A DNA stretch of 64,000 nucleotides from NCBI GenBank assembly GCA_002869385.1, contig PKTB01000004.1:124001-188000 (forward strand), written 5' to 3'. The notes under the pieces are model-generated. The model did no database searches and was not told the origin of the DNA. It saw nothing but the letters and a program-made list of their open reading frames with translations. The stretch comes from Marinilabiliales bacterium. GTDB taxonomy: Bacteria > Bacteroidota > Bacteroidia > Bacteroidales > ML635J-15. Below, piece after piece: positions 9,806 to 19,918 of this stretch; positions within the stretch are counted from its first letter, which is position 1, and every line of letters starts with the position of its first letter. A program made the position numbers and the translations under genes.

Positions 9806-11368
9806 ATGCATAAGCTTATACTTAAGGGAAATAAAGCTTTTAATTGGAGTAATAATGGAAACCACCATCTTATTGGAATGTTCTTTAAGGATAATGTGTT
9901 ATTGCAAGAAGAGAAGGCTATTGATTATTTAATTAAAAATGAAACGCAGAAACTGGAAAATGGAATTTATAGCTTAATAAGCATAACTGAATCAGAAATA
10001 ACAATTAAATGCGATTCAATCAATTATTTTCCAATATTCTACACCTTTCTCAATAGTAAATGGGTATTATCTGACTCATGGGAAGAAATCATTAGGGTTA
10101 AGGAGAATTTTGCCCCTAATACCATGGTAGAAACAGAGTTTATTAATGCCGGTTTTGTACTTGGGAACAACACTTTAGATAAAGATATACACAAAACCAG
10201 ATCAGGTAAGATTACAATTCTAAAATCCAATGGTAATGTTGATTTTATTCCTCAATGGGACTACATTCAAAGAGAAACTTATTCTGAAAATATAGAAAAA
10301 CTAAAAACTAAAAGTTTTGACATATTTGAAAGCACAGCAAAACGTATGATTAGTTTTCTTAATGGCAGAACTGCTGTTGTTACTCTTAGTGGTGGTTTTG
10401 ACAGCAGGTTAATTGCTAGTTTATTAAAAAAACATAATTATAAAGATGTAATCTGCTTCACTTATGGTAAACCAAATCAGGAAGTTGATATCAGTCGTAA
10501 AGTTGCTAAAACTTTAGGTTATAAATGGTATTTTATTGATTATACCAAGTTAAAAATTGCCGATTTTAATAAAGATCCAGACTTTTTAAAATATATTGAT
10601 TTTGCCGGAAATGGTTATTCTATGCCTTACCTTCAGGAGTATTTTGCTGTGAATGAATTAAAAACAAAATGATTAATTCCTGAGAACTCTGTGTTTTTAC
10701 CTGGACATTCCGGTGATTTTATAGGCGGAAGCTATGTGCTAAAAAGCGCAAAGACAAACACAAAAAACATCCCAGCATATATAGCAAAAAAATACTTTTT
10801 CTTTTTCGAAAACAAAGACAATAAAAGCCTAGAAAAAAGTATTTCAAGCAATATTGATATTAAAGCTTCTACGCATCAGAATGGAGATTACAACTCTTTT
10901 ATAGAAGATTGGGATATAAAAGAGAAACTTTCGAAATTCATTTTTCATTCATCAGTGGTATTTAATTATTTTGATTATCAGCATTATTTCCCACTATGGG
11001 ATCTTGAACTTCTATTATTTTACAGAAATGTTCCATATCCTTTAAGAGCTGAGAAAAATCTGTATGACCACACATTAATAGAATTTTATTTTAAACCCCT
11101 TGATGTATACTATGATGATGATGAACTAAGCAAAACAAAAACATATATAATATATCAAAGACTTAAAGATTCATTAAGGCATTTCTTTCCATGGAGTTAT
11201 GTCAAGAAAAGAATGACACAGAATGATTGGATTAATTATTCTCAATTTTGCTATATCTTAGAAAATGAATTAAGTCAAAATGGATTTAATAAACTAAAAA
11301 GATATAAGCTTTTTAATGCTGTAATTTGCAAGTGGTATTTGTACAAAAAAGGATTTTACAACTCTTAA
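9806..11368 (+). CDS. Asparagine synthase-like amidotransferase, one in-frame stop
   Basis: 520-codon frame. Residues about 1-150 look like a degenerate class II glutamine amidotransferase domain: the protein starts MHK, without the catalytic Cys that normally follows Met 1, so it should not hydrolyse glutamine by the usual route. Residues about 185-300 hold the synthetase ATP-pyrophosphatase domain with the P-loop SGGFDSRL. TGA at 10670-10672 (codon 289) splits it. Sequence resumes at once with LIPENSVFLPGHSGDF, and relatives have Gly before this, so GGA to TGA is the likely change. Such homologues occur in capsule and O-antigen loci; pairing with the flippase suggests glycan or peptide amidation, which is inference. 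Its 3' end overlaps ctpA by 4 bp, tail to tail. Confidence 0.78.
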
Positions 11369-12993
11369 TTCTTTTCAAGCTTTCTACCTGTTCTTAAGAT
11401 ATTCAAAGCAGAATCCATTACAACATCATAAGTATTTGCAACTTCGTAAAACCCATTATCTCCAAGAACTTGTCTTGCTATATAAGCGATTACACTATTT
11501 TCAATAAACTTGCCAGATTCTGCCATATCTACATCTGAAATACTAATTCCGGTTAGAGCAACATATTGCCAAAACTTCCCGATTGTATTATTTGCTGTAA
11601 TATGTTCTCTCAACTCGTCAAGTGTCTCAATTTTATCTAGTTCATCTCTGTGAGAATCTACATATTCAATAGCAAAATAATATTCAAGATTTGCTCTGCT
11701 AATATTTGCATATAATTCAGAATACCCTGTGGTATCTATTGGCACAAAAACATCAGGCATTATTCCGCCGCCGCCATAAACAGGTCTTCCCATCTCAGTA
11801 TAATAAATTAATGAATCAATCTTTTGGATACTATCTTCCTGGAGGAACTCACCATGCATATATCTATTATAAATATCAGAATAATATTCATCCAATCCCT
11901 GGTCATATGCTTTTTGAATACATCTCCCTGATGGCGTATAATATCTTGCTGTTGTCATTCTGATAATAGATCCATCATCAAATGTTGTAGATTCTTGAAC
12001 AAGTCCTTTACCGTAAGATCTTCTTCCAACAATGAAACCTCTGTCATTATCCTGAATTGCACCTGCCAATATTTCTGAAGCTGAAGCTGAGAACTCATCA
12101 ATAAGTACAACAACATCTAAATCGAGACAAGCACTACGCTTTTTTGTTGAACTAATCACATTCTTAGGCCTCGCTCTACCCTCTGTATAGACAATTGTAT
12201 AACCACTTTCAAAAAACTCATCAATTACATCTGTTGCAGTATTTAGATATCCACCGGAATTATTTCTTAGGTCAATAATTATTGATGTCATTCCTTTTTT
12301 ACGCATTTTAAAAACAGCGTCAATAAATTGATTATGAGTATTCCTTGAAAAAGTACTAATTTTAACATATCCGATCTCATCATCAATCAAATAAAATCCA
12401 TCTATACTTCGTAAAGGAATGCTTCCTCTCAAAATTGTAAATTCCAAAAGCTCATCTTCACCTCTGCGATAAACTGTCAGGTCAACTTGAGAATTACTCG
12501 GCCCTTTAAGCATTGACATAACCTGATCATTTGTTATGCCAATCCCTGCAACAACAGAGTCATCAACCATAACTATCCTGTCTCCATCTTCCAATCCATA
12601 TTTTTCTGAAGGACCTCCTTCAATTACATTTACAACAAGTATGGTATCTTTGAAAATATTAAATTGTACGCCTATGCCATCAAACTCGCCCTGTAGTTCT
12701 TCTTCAACAGCTTTTGCCTCATCAGCAGTAAAATAAACAGTATGTGGGTCTAGACTTTCAAGAAATTTTGGAATTGCAATTTCCGCTAAAAGATCACGGT
12801 CAACCTCATCAACATATTCATTGGCAACATAATCAACTACTATATTTAATTTGTCTTTGGATTGTGTGATTAAAATGCTTTGTGTTGAATTCCCTCTATT
12901 TAAAATTTCAGCAATTAAAATTCCAATAACTATTGAAAATGAAATAACAATAGGCAATACGATGCTAAACTTAGTATTTGAATATTTACTCAT
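11365..12993 (-). CDS. S41 family C-terminal processing peptidase
   Basis: 542-residue Tsp/CtpA-type serine protease. An N-terminal membrane anchor (residues about 8-30) puts the rest in the periplasm. A PDZ domain follows (GIGVQFNIFKDT to VYRRG), then the S41 core with IDLRNNSGGYL. The catalytic Ser lies in SASASE and the Lys in RRSYGKG, so the Ser-Lys dyad is intact. It degrades or trims periplasmic and lipoprotein substrates from the C-terminus. Its ATG overlaps the end of the dCMP deaminase gene by 8 bp, so the two are very likely translationally coupled. It converges on the asparagine-synthase-like gene. Confidence 0.93.
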   Translation of the reverse strand: MSKYSNTKFSIVLPIVISFSIVIGILIAEILNRGNSTQSILITQSKDKLNIVVDYVANEYVDEVDRDLLAEIAIPKFLESLDPHTVYFTADEAKAVEEELQGEFDGIGVQFNIFKDTILVVNVIEGGPSEKYGLEDGDRIVMVDDSVVAGIGITNDQVMSMLKGPSNSQVDLTVYRRGEDELLEFTILRGSIPLRSIDGFYLIDDEIGYVKISTFSRNTHNQFIDAVFKMRKKGMTSIIIDLRNNSGGYLNTATDVIDEFFESGYTIVYTEGRARPKNVISSTKKRSACLDLDVVVLIDEFSASASEILAGAIQDNDRGFIVGRRSYGKGLVQESTTFDDGSIIRMTTARYYTPSGRCIQKAYDQGLDEYYSDIYNRYMHGEFLQEDSIQKIDSLIYYTEMGRPVYGGGGIMPDVFVPIDTTGYSELYANISRANLEYYFAIEYVDSHRDELDKIETLDELREHITANNTIGKFWQYVALTGISISDVDMAESGKFIENSVIAYIARQVLGDNGFYEVANTYDVVMDSALNILRTGRKLEKN

Positions 12994-13426
12994 CTATCTC
13001 AAAGTTTAAAATTTCCACCCCTGCTCTGCTTAGTAGATCAAGCCCATCTCTATTATGATATTCGTTTAAATAAACCACTCTAATAATTCCAGCCTGAATA
13101 ATCAGTTTTGCACATTCGATACATTGAGAGGTCGTAACATATAAGGTAGCTCCACAACTATTGTTTCCTGATTTGGCTACCTTCGTAATAGCGTTTGCTT
13201 CTGCATGCAAAACATAAGGTTTAGTTTTAAAATCTTCATCTTCACATTGATTTTCGAAACCTGCAGGTGTACCATTAAAACCATCAGAAATTATCATTTT
13301 ATCCTTAACAATCAGTGCTCCTACCTGTCTTCTTTGACAATAAGAATTCTTTGACCAGATAGTAGCCATTTCAAGATAATGCTTATCAAACTGCTTTTGT
13401 TTAGCACTATTTTTCTGATTCTCCAT
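12986..13426 (-). CDS. dCMP deaminase family protein
   Basis: Zinc-dependent deaminase that converts dCMP to dUMP for dTTP synthesis; 146 residues from the ATG at 13426. A longer frame from 13510 is open but would run through the tRNA-Leu gene, so I reject it. The zinc site is HAEANA plus CIEC. Residue 101 (13124-13126) is Gln where the near-invariant Pro of the PCxxC motif belongs; CCA to CAA is a C to A change (G to T on the plus strand). Apart from that the protein is full length and ordinary. It sits directly after tRNA-Leu and is coupled to ctpA. Confidence 0.9.
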   Translation of the reverse strand: MENQKNSAKQKQFDKHYLEMATIWSKNSYCQRRQVGALIVKDKMIISDGFNGTPAGFENQCEDEDFKTKPYVLHAEANAITKVAKSGNNSCGATLYVTTSQCIECAKLIIQAGIIRVVYLNEYHNRDGLDLLSRAGVEILNFEIDE

Positions 13427-13478
13427 TTCTCTGTTTTTTGAAAGTAAGCTAATAAAAAAAATCCCTCCTAAGAGGGTG

Positions 13479-13562
13479 TACCCGGGGCCGGGGTCGAACC
13501 GGCACTCCAAAATAGGAACTGGTGTTTGAGACCAGCGCGTCTACCAATTCCGCCACCCGGGC
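13479..13562 (-). tRNA. tRNA-Leu (anticodon CAA)
   Basis: Class II tRNA. The acceptor arm GCCCGGG pairs with CCCGGGT (one G-U). The anticodon stem CTGGT/ACCAG has loop CTCAAAC giving anticodon CAA (reads UUG). There is a long variable arm, and the T-arm is GCCGG-TTCGACC-CCGGC. The CCA end is not encoded. All stems close. Confidence 0.95.
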
Positions 13563-13570
13563 TCTGAGAT

Positions 13571-13599
13571 GCAAAGATAATATTTTTTTTTATGAACAA
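13571..13599 (-). promoter_or_regulatory. Promoter of tRNA-Leu
   Basis: Read on the minus strand: TTG (13597-13599), 17 bases, then TATCTTTGC (13571-13579), ending 8 bases before the tRNA. This is a good match to the Bacteroidota -33/-7 promoter. Confidence 0.7.
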
Positions 13600-13681
13600 T
13601 ACTTTTTTTGTTTTTTTGTAACTCTTAATCCAACGCTATTCAAAATTCTCACCTAAAAAACACATTGAAACTTATTTTCAG

Positions 13682-13690
13682 TATTTTTGC
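13682..13690 (+). promoter_or_regulatory. -7 promoter box upstream of rlmN
   Basis: TATTTTTGC matches TAnnTTTGC exactly; the -33 element is not clear. A start site about seven bases downstream would give an mRNA with almost no leader if translation begins near 13694-13718. Confidence 0.55.
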
Positions 13691-13693
13691 ATT

Positions 13694-14734
13694 ATTGATA
13701 AAGTCAATATTAGAAATATTAGCCTGTCTGATTTAGAAGCGTTTTGCAAAAAGGTAGGAGAAAGGTCTTTTAAAGCAGCACAAATAAGTAACTGGATCTG
13801 GCATAAAGGTGCTAAAGATTTTGATTCAATGTCTGACTTATCAAAAAAGCTACGAGAAAATCTAAAAGAGTATTTCTATTTTGATAATATCTCCATAAGT
13901 AATAAGCAAATTTCAAAAGATAAAACAATTAAAATCCTTTTTTCATCTATTGACAATCAATATTTCGAAGGCGTATTAATTCCAGGGAAAGGCAGAGCAA
14001 CAGCATGTATCTCAACACAAGCAGGATGCCCTTTAAACTGCGACTTTTGTGCAACCGGAAAGCTTGGTTTCCATAGAAATTTAAGCATTGGAGAAATTTT
14101 TGGTAAGGTTTTTGAACTAAATGAAGTAAGTAAAAAAGAATATGGCAGAGCATTAACCAATATTGTAATAATGGGAATGGGTGAGCCGTTACTTAATTAT
14201 GAGAACACTCTAAATGCTGTAAATAAAATCATCTCAGAAAAAGGACTGGGGATGTCGCCACAGCGAGTTACACTGTCAACTGCAGGTATAACACCACAAA
14301 TTAAACAACTTGCCGATGACAAAATAAAATTCAATCTTTCAATTTCGTTACACTCTGCTGATAATTCAAAAAGAAGTGAAATTATGCCAGTAAACAAAAA
14401 ATATGATCTTGAAATGCTAAGTGCTGCTTTAAGCTACTTTTATGATAAAACCGGTAAACGCATCACATACGAGTATCTCCTTTTAAAGGGCTTTAACGAT
14501 AGTATCAAAGATGCTGAAAAGCTTAGCCGATTTGCAAAAATAAGTCCCTGCAAGATTAACTTAATAGAATATAATCCTGCAGACACAAAAGATAAGTATC
14601 TGGCTTCTGATAATAAAACAACTCAGAATTTTATCGAATTTCTCGAAAAAAAGAATATGGTTGTAACACTCAGAAGGTCGAAAGGTCAAGACATTAATGC
14701 TGCATGTGGACAATTAGCAAATAAAAATCAATAA
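13694..14734 (+). CDS. rlmN: 23S rRNA (adenine2503-C2)-methyltransferase, start codon lost
   Basis: Radical-SAM enzyme that methylates C2 of A2503 in 23S rRNA (and A37 of some tRNAs). The SAM/FeS motif is CPLNCDFCATG, and the second catalytic Cys lies in ACGQLANKN at the C-terminus. The first in-frame ATG is at 13829, but the frame is open upstream and encodes the expected N-terminal domain (SLSDLEAFCKKVGERSFKAA, then WIWHKGAKDFDSM). No ATG, GTG or TTG precedes it. ATT codons at 13691, 13694, 13709 and 13718 are candidates for a mutated ATG (G to T); I placed the start at 13694 only provisionally. The conserved core from 13829 on is certain; the start is inferred. Confidence 0.88.
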   Translation: MDKVNIRNISLSDLEAFCKKVGERSFKAAQISNWIWHKGAKDFDSMSDLSKKLRENLKEYFYFDNISISNKQISKDKTIKILFSSIDNQYFEGVLIPGKGRATACISTQAGCPLNCDFCATGKLGFHRNLSIGEIFGKVFELNEVSKKEYGRALTNIVIMGMGEPLLNYENTLNAVNKIISEKGLGMSPQRVTLSTAGITPQIKQLADDKIKFNLSISLHSADNSKRSEIMPVNKKYDLEMLSAALSYFYDKTGKRITYEYLLLKGFNDSIKDAEKLSRFAKISPCKINLIEYNPADTKDKYLASDNKTTQNFIEFLEKKNMVVTLRRSKGQDINAACGQLANKNQ

Positions 14735-14788
14735 TTTTATTATGTGAAAAAAAAAATTCTATATTAGCAACCAAATAAACAAGATATT

Positions 14789-16351
14789 ATGAAAAAATTA
14801 ATTTTATTATTTATCGCAACATCAATTTTCGCAGGACTTGCGTTTGGACAGGCTTCTGCTAGCTTTGGATATGATCGTGACATTATCATGGAAGACATGA
14901 ATGAATATGTCAGACTTATCGGAGCAGACTCTGATGGATTTTATGCACTACGTATTGATGAGAAAGATGATTTACACCTTGAATTTTTCAATGGTGCAAC
15001 TATGAATCGCGAATCTACAAATCAGCTTATACTCCCAATGGTAAGCGGAATAAAATCTGAATACGTTGAAATGTTTTATATAGATAGCAAGTTGATTCTT
15101 TTTACGCAAGTTGTAAATAACACAAGCAAAGAGAAATCTCTTTATATTCAACATGTTAACAAAAGTGGTCAGATTATTGGCGAACCTAAGATTATTGGTA
15201 AACTTACAAATCAAAATATCAGCGTTGATTTTAATGTTGAAATGACTCCAAATCAACAAAACATATTTGTATACTATAGTCGTCCATTCCAAACATATAA
15301 CGAAGAGCCATTTTTCTTCAAAGTATATGATGCTGACATGGAAGAAATATACAACAACAAAATCAAGCTTCCTCTAGTTGATGAAGCTTTTACTATTATT
15401 CAAACAGAAATTGCAAATAGTGGAAACATTTATATGCTTGCTAAAATTGAACCGGATCCAAGAAGAGCAAAAAGAATGAAAGTTCTTATATATGATTACA
15501 AACTATTGCGCTTTGACAACCTTACTAAAACTGTTGATGAATTCGAAGTAAAAGGTAAAAAATACATTTTAGTTGATGCTATTTTTGGTCTTGATAACGA
15601 AGAAAATGTTGATATTTACGGTTTCCTTGTAAGAAAAGGAAAAACAAACTATGAAGGTATTTTCCATCAAAAACTTAACACTCAAACAAAAGAGTTTATG
15701 ACTCCGGGTGATGCTAAGAAAGCAGATTATATGTTCTCAAAAACTGAGAAACCTGACTTTAGAAGCGAAAGACTTATTGAAACATACGATCAAATGTATA
15801 ACTATAAACTTCTTGACGTATTACAACTTTCAAATGGAGGTTCTGTTGTAATTGCTGAACATGTTAACCACTGGGTAGACTCAATAATTGTTCCCGGTTC
15901 AAAAGAAGTTATTTATACTGATTACTATAAGCATAATGATGTTCTTGTTGCATATTGTAATGCTTAAAATTTTATGGAATGGATGACTCGTATTCCTAAA
16001 AGCCAGTACAGTTACGATTACAAAGGTCATTTATTTTCATCAATAGCTTATACTTCTGTTGGATAAAAAGTTTTCTTATTTTATAACGATCATAAGAAAA
16101 ACATCAAGCTTCTTGAACAACAAAACTTAGATGGTTGGGATTACAAAGGAATCACAGCTCCAGATAGAAAAGGAACCGCTGTTGTTGTTTCAATCTTTTC
16201 AGATGGTAAAGCACATGGAACAACCTTATTTACTAAGAAAAACAAAAAGTACAGAATCATTCCTGAACTTTTCAAAGAATACAACTATAAATATTATATG
16301 TGTACTCAAACCGGTGCTAAAGTCAAATTTGCACTGTTTACAGGACAATAA
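14789..16351 (+). CDS. Secreted protein of unknown function, two in-frame stops
   Basis: Frame of 520 codons plus stop that I do not recognise. It begins with a signal peptide (hydrophobic residues 3-18, ending AFGQ). The body is hydrophilic with many short beta-strand-like segments (for example GFYALRIDEKDDLHLEFF), suggesting a repeated beta architecture such as a propeller; this is weak inference. TAA at 15965-15967 and at 16064-16066 interrupt an otherwise continuous frame. The text after each stop (NFMEWMTRIPK and KVFLFYNDHKK) keeps the character of the protein, and the frame ends immediately before a terminator, so the three pieces form one gene. Lost residues are probably Glu or Ser. 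Confidence 0.72.
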
Positions 16352-16356
16352 AAATT

Positions 16357-16382
16357 AAAACCGGCAATTGCCGGTTTTTTTT
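16357..16382 (+). terminator. Intrinsic terminator
   Basis: Palindrome AACCGGCAATTGCCGGTT followed by a run of T. It ends at the stop codon of the convergent alanine dehydrogenase gene and could serve both directions. Confidence 0.85.
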
Positions 16383-17601
16383 ATAGTGCTGCTAAAAGCA
16401 AATCTATATCTTTGGAAAATATCCCATGAATAATCCCGATATGCTCATCGGTAAGAATCCCATTATACAGATATACTCCGGGACGAATACCAGGGTTTGA
16501 TTTTAAATATGGGTTAAACCCTCCTGCCATTTGCATTTTAATTAGCTCACCGGCTATAATATTACTTATTGAATATGACGCTGTTCTTTACACACGCGAT
16601 GCTATATTTGGCACACAATAATGAATAACACCATGTTTAGTAAAAACAGGGTTTTTATGATTTGTCGGCTTACCGGTTTCAATAATCCAGCCTTGGTCTA
16701 TACTTATATCAATTATTACAGAGTTCTTTTTCATTTGTTTAACCATATCTTCTGTAATAATAATCTTTGGTCTCTTGTCTCTAATACGTAATGCACCAAT
16801 GACCACATCAGCAGATTTTAATGCATTTGTAAGAACTTTTGAATGTATTGTTGAGGTATATACTTTTGCGCCCAGCTTTTGTTGTAGGTTATCAAGATTT
16901 GATATAGAGTTGTCAAAAACCTTGACCAAAGCTCCTAAAGAAACTGCAGTTTGAGCAGCATAGGTGCCAGCAGTTCCAGCTCCTACAATTATTACTTCTG
17001 TTGGTGACACTCCTGTTAGGCCTCCTAACATTTCACCTTTTCCTCTGTGTACATTGCTTAAATATTCTGAAGCTATCAAAATTGACGAACGCCCTGCAAT
17101 CTCACTCATGGACCTCATTATAGGATTCACTCCATGATTATCCTGCATGGTATCAAATGCTAAAGCTGTAACCTTCTTTTTTATAAGAGTAGTAAAATAC
17201 TCTTTATCCTGACAATTGGAATGTAATGATGTAATAATAATCTGATTTCCTTTAAGTAATTCTATTTCTTCAGAATCAAGGGGCAAAACTTTTAAAACAA
17301 TATAACATTTAGCAACTTCAGATTTCTCAGTTATTATATTTGCCCCATATTCTGCAAATTGCCTGTCAGTAAAGTTTGCTCCAGCACCTGCTCCTTGTTC
17401 AACATAAACTTCAAAGCCTTGAGAGACAAGCTGCTCAATGGCCAATGGTGCAAGAGGGATTCTGTGTTCAATGCCACTCGTATCAGATAAAACACCTATT
17501 TTGTATGTTTTTTTCTCTCGTTTAATTTCAAGCATCTCTTCCTGAGGCATCATTACTGATCCACTAATAAATGCTCCTGATTTATCTGATGAACTTACCA
17601 T
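16381..17601 (-). CDS. ald: Alanine dehydrogenase family protein, one in-frame stop
   Basis: NAD-dependent alanine dehydrogenase/transhydrogenase-N family, 406 codons plus stop; it interconverts alanine and pyruvate plus ammonia. The Rossmann motif is VGAGTAGTYAA. The tail HYCVPNIASRV is followed, after the stop, by RTASYSISNI, exactly as in the family. TAA at 16588-16590 sits where relatives have Ser or Ala; TCA to TAA (C to A) is the one-step route. Residue 305 (16687-16689) is Trp in DQGW where DQGG is usual, so GGG to TGG, again G to T. Without readthrough the product loses its last 68 residues. The gene runs away from RNase R on the same strand, 43 bp apart. Confidence 0.85.
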
Positions 17602-17644
17602 ATTTTTTTTCTTTAAATATACGAAAAATTATCAATTGTGTTTT

Positions 17645-19795
17645 CTAATCCTCTTCAACATCAGCTAACTCAAAGTCAATTTGCTTTTTTTGTAAGCTCA
17701 CATTAACAATTTTTACCCTGACGACATCTCCCAGCTGATATCTTTTATTTGAATAATTACCATAAATGCAATAATCATCCGGATCATAAATATAAAAATC
17801 ATCATTTAAAGTTCTCATATGAACCAATCCTTCACATGCATTATCTTTTAACTCAACAAAAAAGCCCCATTCTGTAACACCGGATATAACCCCCTCGAAA
17901 ATCTGACCAATTTTATCCTGAAGAAATTCTACCTGCTTATATTTTATAGAACTTCTTTCAGACATTACTGCCTGCTGTTCCTGATATGAACAATATTTAC
18001 ATTTAGTTTCCAGATTAGAAGCATCAACTTTGTTGTTTTTAATATAATCATACAAAAGACGATGTACCATTACATCCTGATAACGTCTGATTGGCGAAGT
18101 AAAGTGAGTGTAATAATCAAATGCTAATCCATAATGTCCAATATTCTTAGTTGTATAAACAGCCCTAGACATTGCTCGAACTGCCAAATTTTCAATTATA
18201 TTTTGCTCTGGTTTACCATTTATAGTGTTTACAATTTCATTCATTGATTTTGATAATGCAATATTATTTGATGTGTATATTGAATATCCAAATCTGGAAA
18301 TAAAACTGGAGAAATTCTCAAGTTTATCCATATTTGGCTCAGCATGTACACGGTAAACAAAGTCTTTCTTTTTCAATTCTCTTCCAATATACTCTGCTAC
18401 GGTTCTGTTTGCTAAAAGCATAAACTCTTCAATCAAGTTATTTGCTTCCTTGGAAACTTTAAAATAAACTCCCGTAGGAACAGCATTATCACCTAAAATA
18501 AACTTCACTTCATTATGCTCAAAATTAAAAGCTCCTTTAGAAAATCTCTTATCCCTAAGTGCTTTTGCCATAGAATTCAAAGTCAGAATTTCATCTTTTA
18601 ATTCTCCCTCTTCTGTTTCTATTATTTTTTGGGCTTCCTCGTAAGCAAACCTCCTATCAGATTTTATAATTGTCTTTTCAATCTCAAAAGAAACCACTTC
18701 TGCTTTTATTGTCATTTCAAAAATTACAGAAAAACATAGTTTTTCCTCATTAGGTCGTAAAGAGCATAAATAGTTTGACAATCTTTCGGGTAACATTGGG
18801 ACAACTCTGTCAACAAGATACACCGAAGTCGCACGATCATAAGCCTCTCTGTCCAAGTCAGAGCCGGCCATCAAATAATGTGAAACATCCGCAATATGAA
18901 CTCCTACCTGATAATTACCATTTTCAAGTTTCTTAAACGAAAGAGCATCATCAAAATCCTTAGCGTCCTCAGGGTCAATTGTAAATGTCGTCACATCACG
19001 AAAGTCTGTTCGAGTTTCGTAATCGAACTGTGTAAACTCTTCTTTAATTTTCTTTGCTGCTGCTTCAATCTCGGGACTAAACTTCAATGGTAATCCAAAT
19101 TCAGCCAAAATTGCATGCATTTCAACATCATTATTACCGGGTAAACCAAGAATTTCCACCACTCTTCCGGTAGGATTTTTAGACTTTGTATGCCATTCAG
19201 TAATCTCAACAATTGCTTTATATCCATCTTCAGCTCCATTTAACTGATCAAGAGGAATAAAAATATCGAAAATCATTTTATTACTATCGGGTAATAAAAA
19301 TGCATATCGTCCAGAACGATCAATTGTTCCGACAAACTTAGTTGTTGCCCTTTGAATAATCTCTACCACCTCTCCTTCAACTCTACTACGACTTCTCTTA
19401 GCATACAAACTTACCTTGACGGTATCTTTATGTAAGGCTGTGTTTAAATTTGCAAACGAAATAAAAATATCATCGCTAATATCGTCCGAAACAAGAAAAG
19501 CATTTCCATTTTTATTCATATCTAACTGACCTGTTACATACACGACTTTTGATTTCAGCTTATATTTACCTCTTGAAACTTCTTTTAAGCTTCCTGCATG
19601 CTTTAATTCTTCGAGAATTTTAACAATTAATCTTCTATCCCCAGAATCTTTAACAGATATTAAAGATGCAAGCTGTTTATAATTATATTCTTTTTGAGGA
19701 CTAGATGAAAATATTCCCAAAATCTTTGCTGTGAGTGTTTTCTTTGTATTTCCCCCTTTATCTGATCCCATACCTTTGTTTCTGTTTTTATTCAT
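17645..19795 (-). CDS. rnr: Ribonuclease R
   Basis: 716-residue 3'-to-5' exoribonuclease of the RNB family, able to degrade structured RNA. Domain order: a basic N-terminus, cold-shock-like domains (residues about 80-230), the RNB catalytic domain with the metal-binding motif DPEDAKDFDDA and SVYLVDRVVPMLPERLS, and a C-terminal S1 domain (IGQIFEGVISGVTEWGFFVEL). Residue 573 (18077-18079) is Gln in SPIRRYQD; the family has Pro (RRYPD), a CCG to CAG change in line with the window-wide transversion pattern. The metal-binding aspartates are present. It probably shares a transcript with the downstream alanine dehydrogenase gene. Confidence 0.95.
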   Translation of the reverse strand: MNKNRNKGMGSDKGGNTKKTLTAKILGIFSSSPQKEYNYKQLASLISVKDSGDRRLIVKILEELKHAGSLKEVSRGKYKLKSKVVYVTGQLDMNKNGNAFLVSDDISDDIFISFANLNTALHKDTVKVSLYAKRSRSRVEGEVVEIIQRATTKFVGTIDRSGRYAFLLPDSNKMIFDIFIPLDQLNGAEDGYKAIVEITEWHTKSKNPTGRVVEILGLPGNNDVEMHAILAEFGLPLKFSPEIEAAAKKIKEEFTQFDYETRTDFRDVTTFTIDPEDAKDFDDALSFKKLENGNYQVGVHIADVSHYLMAGSDLDREAYDRATSVYLVDRVVPMLPERLSNYLCSLRPNEEKLCFSVIFEMTIKAEVVSFEIEKTIIKSDRRFAYEEAQKIIETEEGELKDEILTLNSMAKALRDKRFSKGAFNFEHNEVKFILGDNAVPTGVYFKVSKEANNLIEEFMLLANRTVAEYIGRELKKKDFVYRVHAEPNMDKLENFSSFISRFGYSIYTSNNIALSKSMNEIVNTINGKPEQNIIENLAVRAMSRAVYTTKNIGHYGLAFDYYTHFTSPIRRYQDVMVHRLLYDYIKNNKVDASNLETKCKYCSYQEQQAVMSERSSIKYKQVEFLQDKIGQIFEGVISGVTEWGFFVELKDNACEGLVHMRTLNDDFYIYDPDDYCIYGNYSNKRYQLGDVVRVKIVNVSLQKKQIDFELADVEED

Positions 19796-19918
19796 TGCTT
19801 TGGCATTAAGTTTGCAAATTTAAATGTTGAAAGTTCTTTTATTAAAATGTTGAAATTATAATAAAAAAACGTATTTTTAACAAAATTTATAAAATAGTAA
19901 TAAATAAAATTTATTACC

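Noticed and set aside
13427..13510. Longer N-terminus for dCMP deaminase starting at 13510
   Set aside because: It would translate the 3' end of the tRNA-Leu gene and adds residues unlike any relative.
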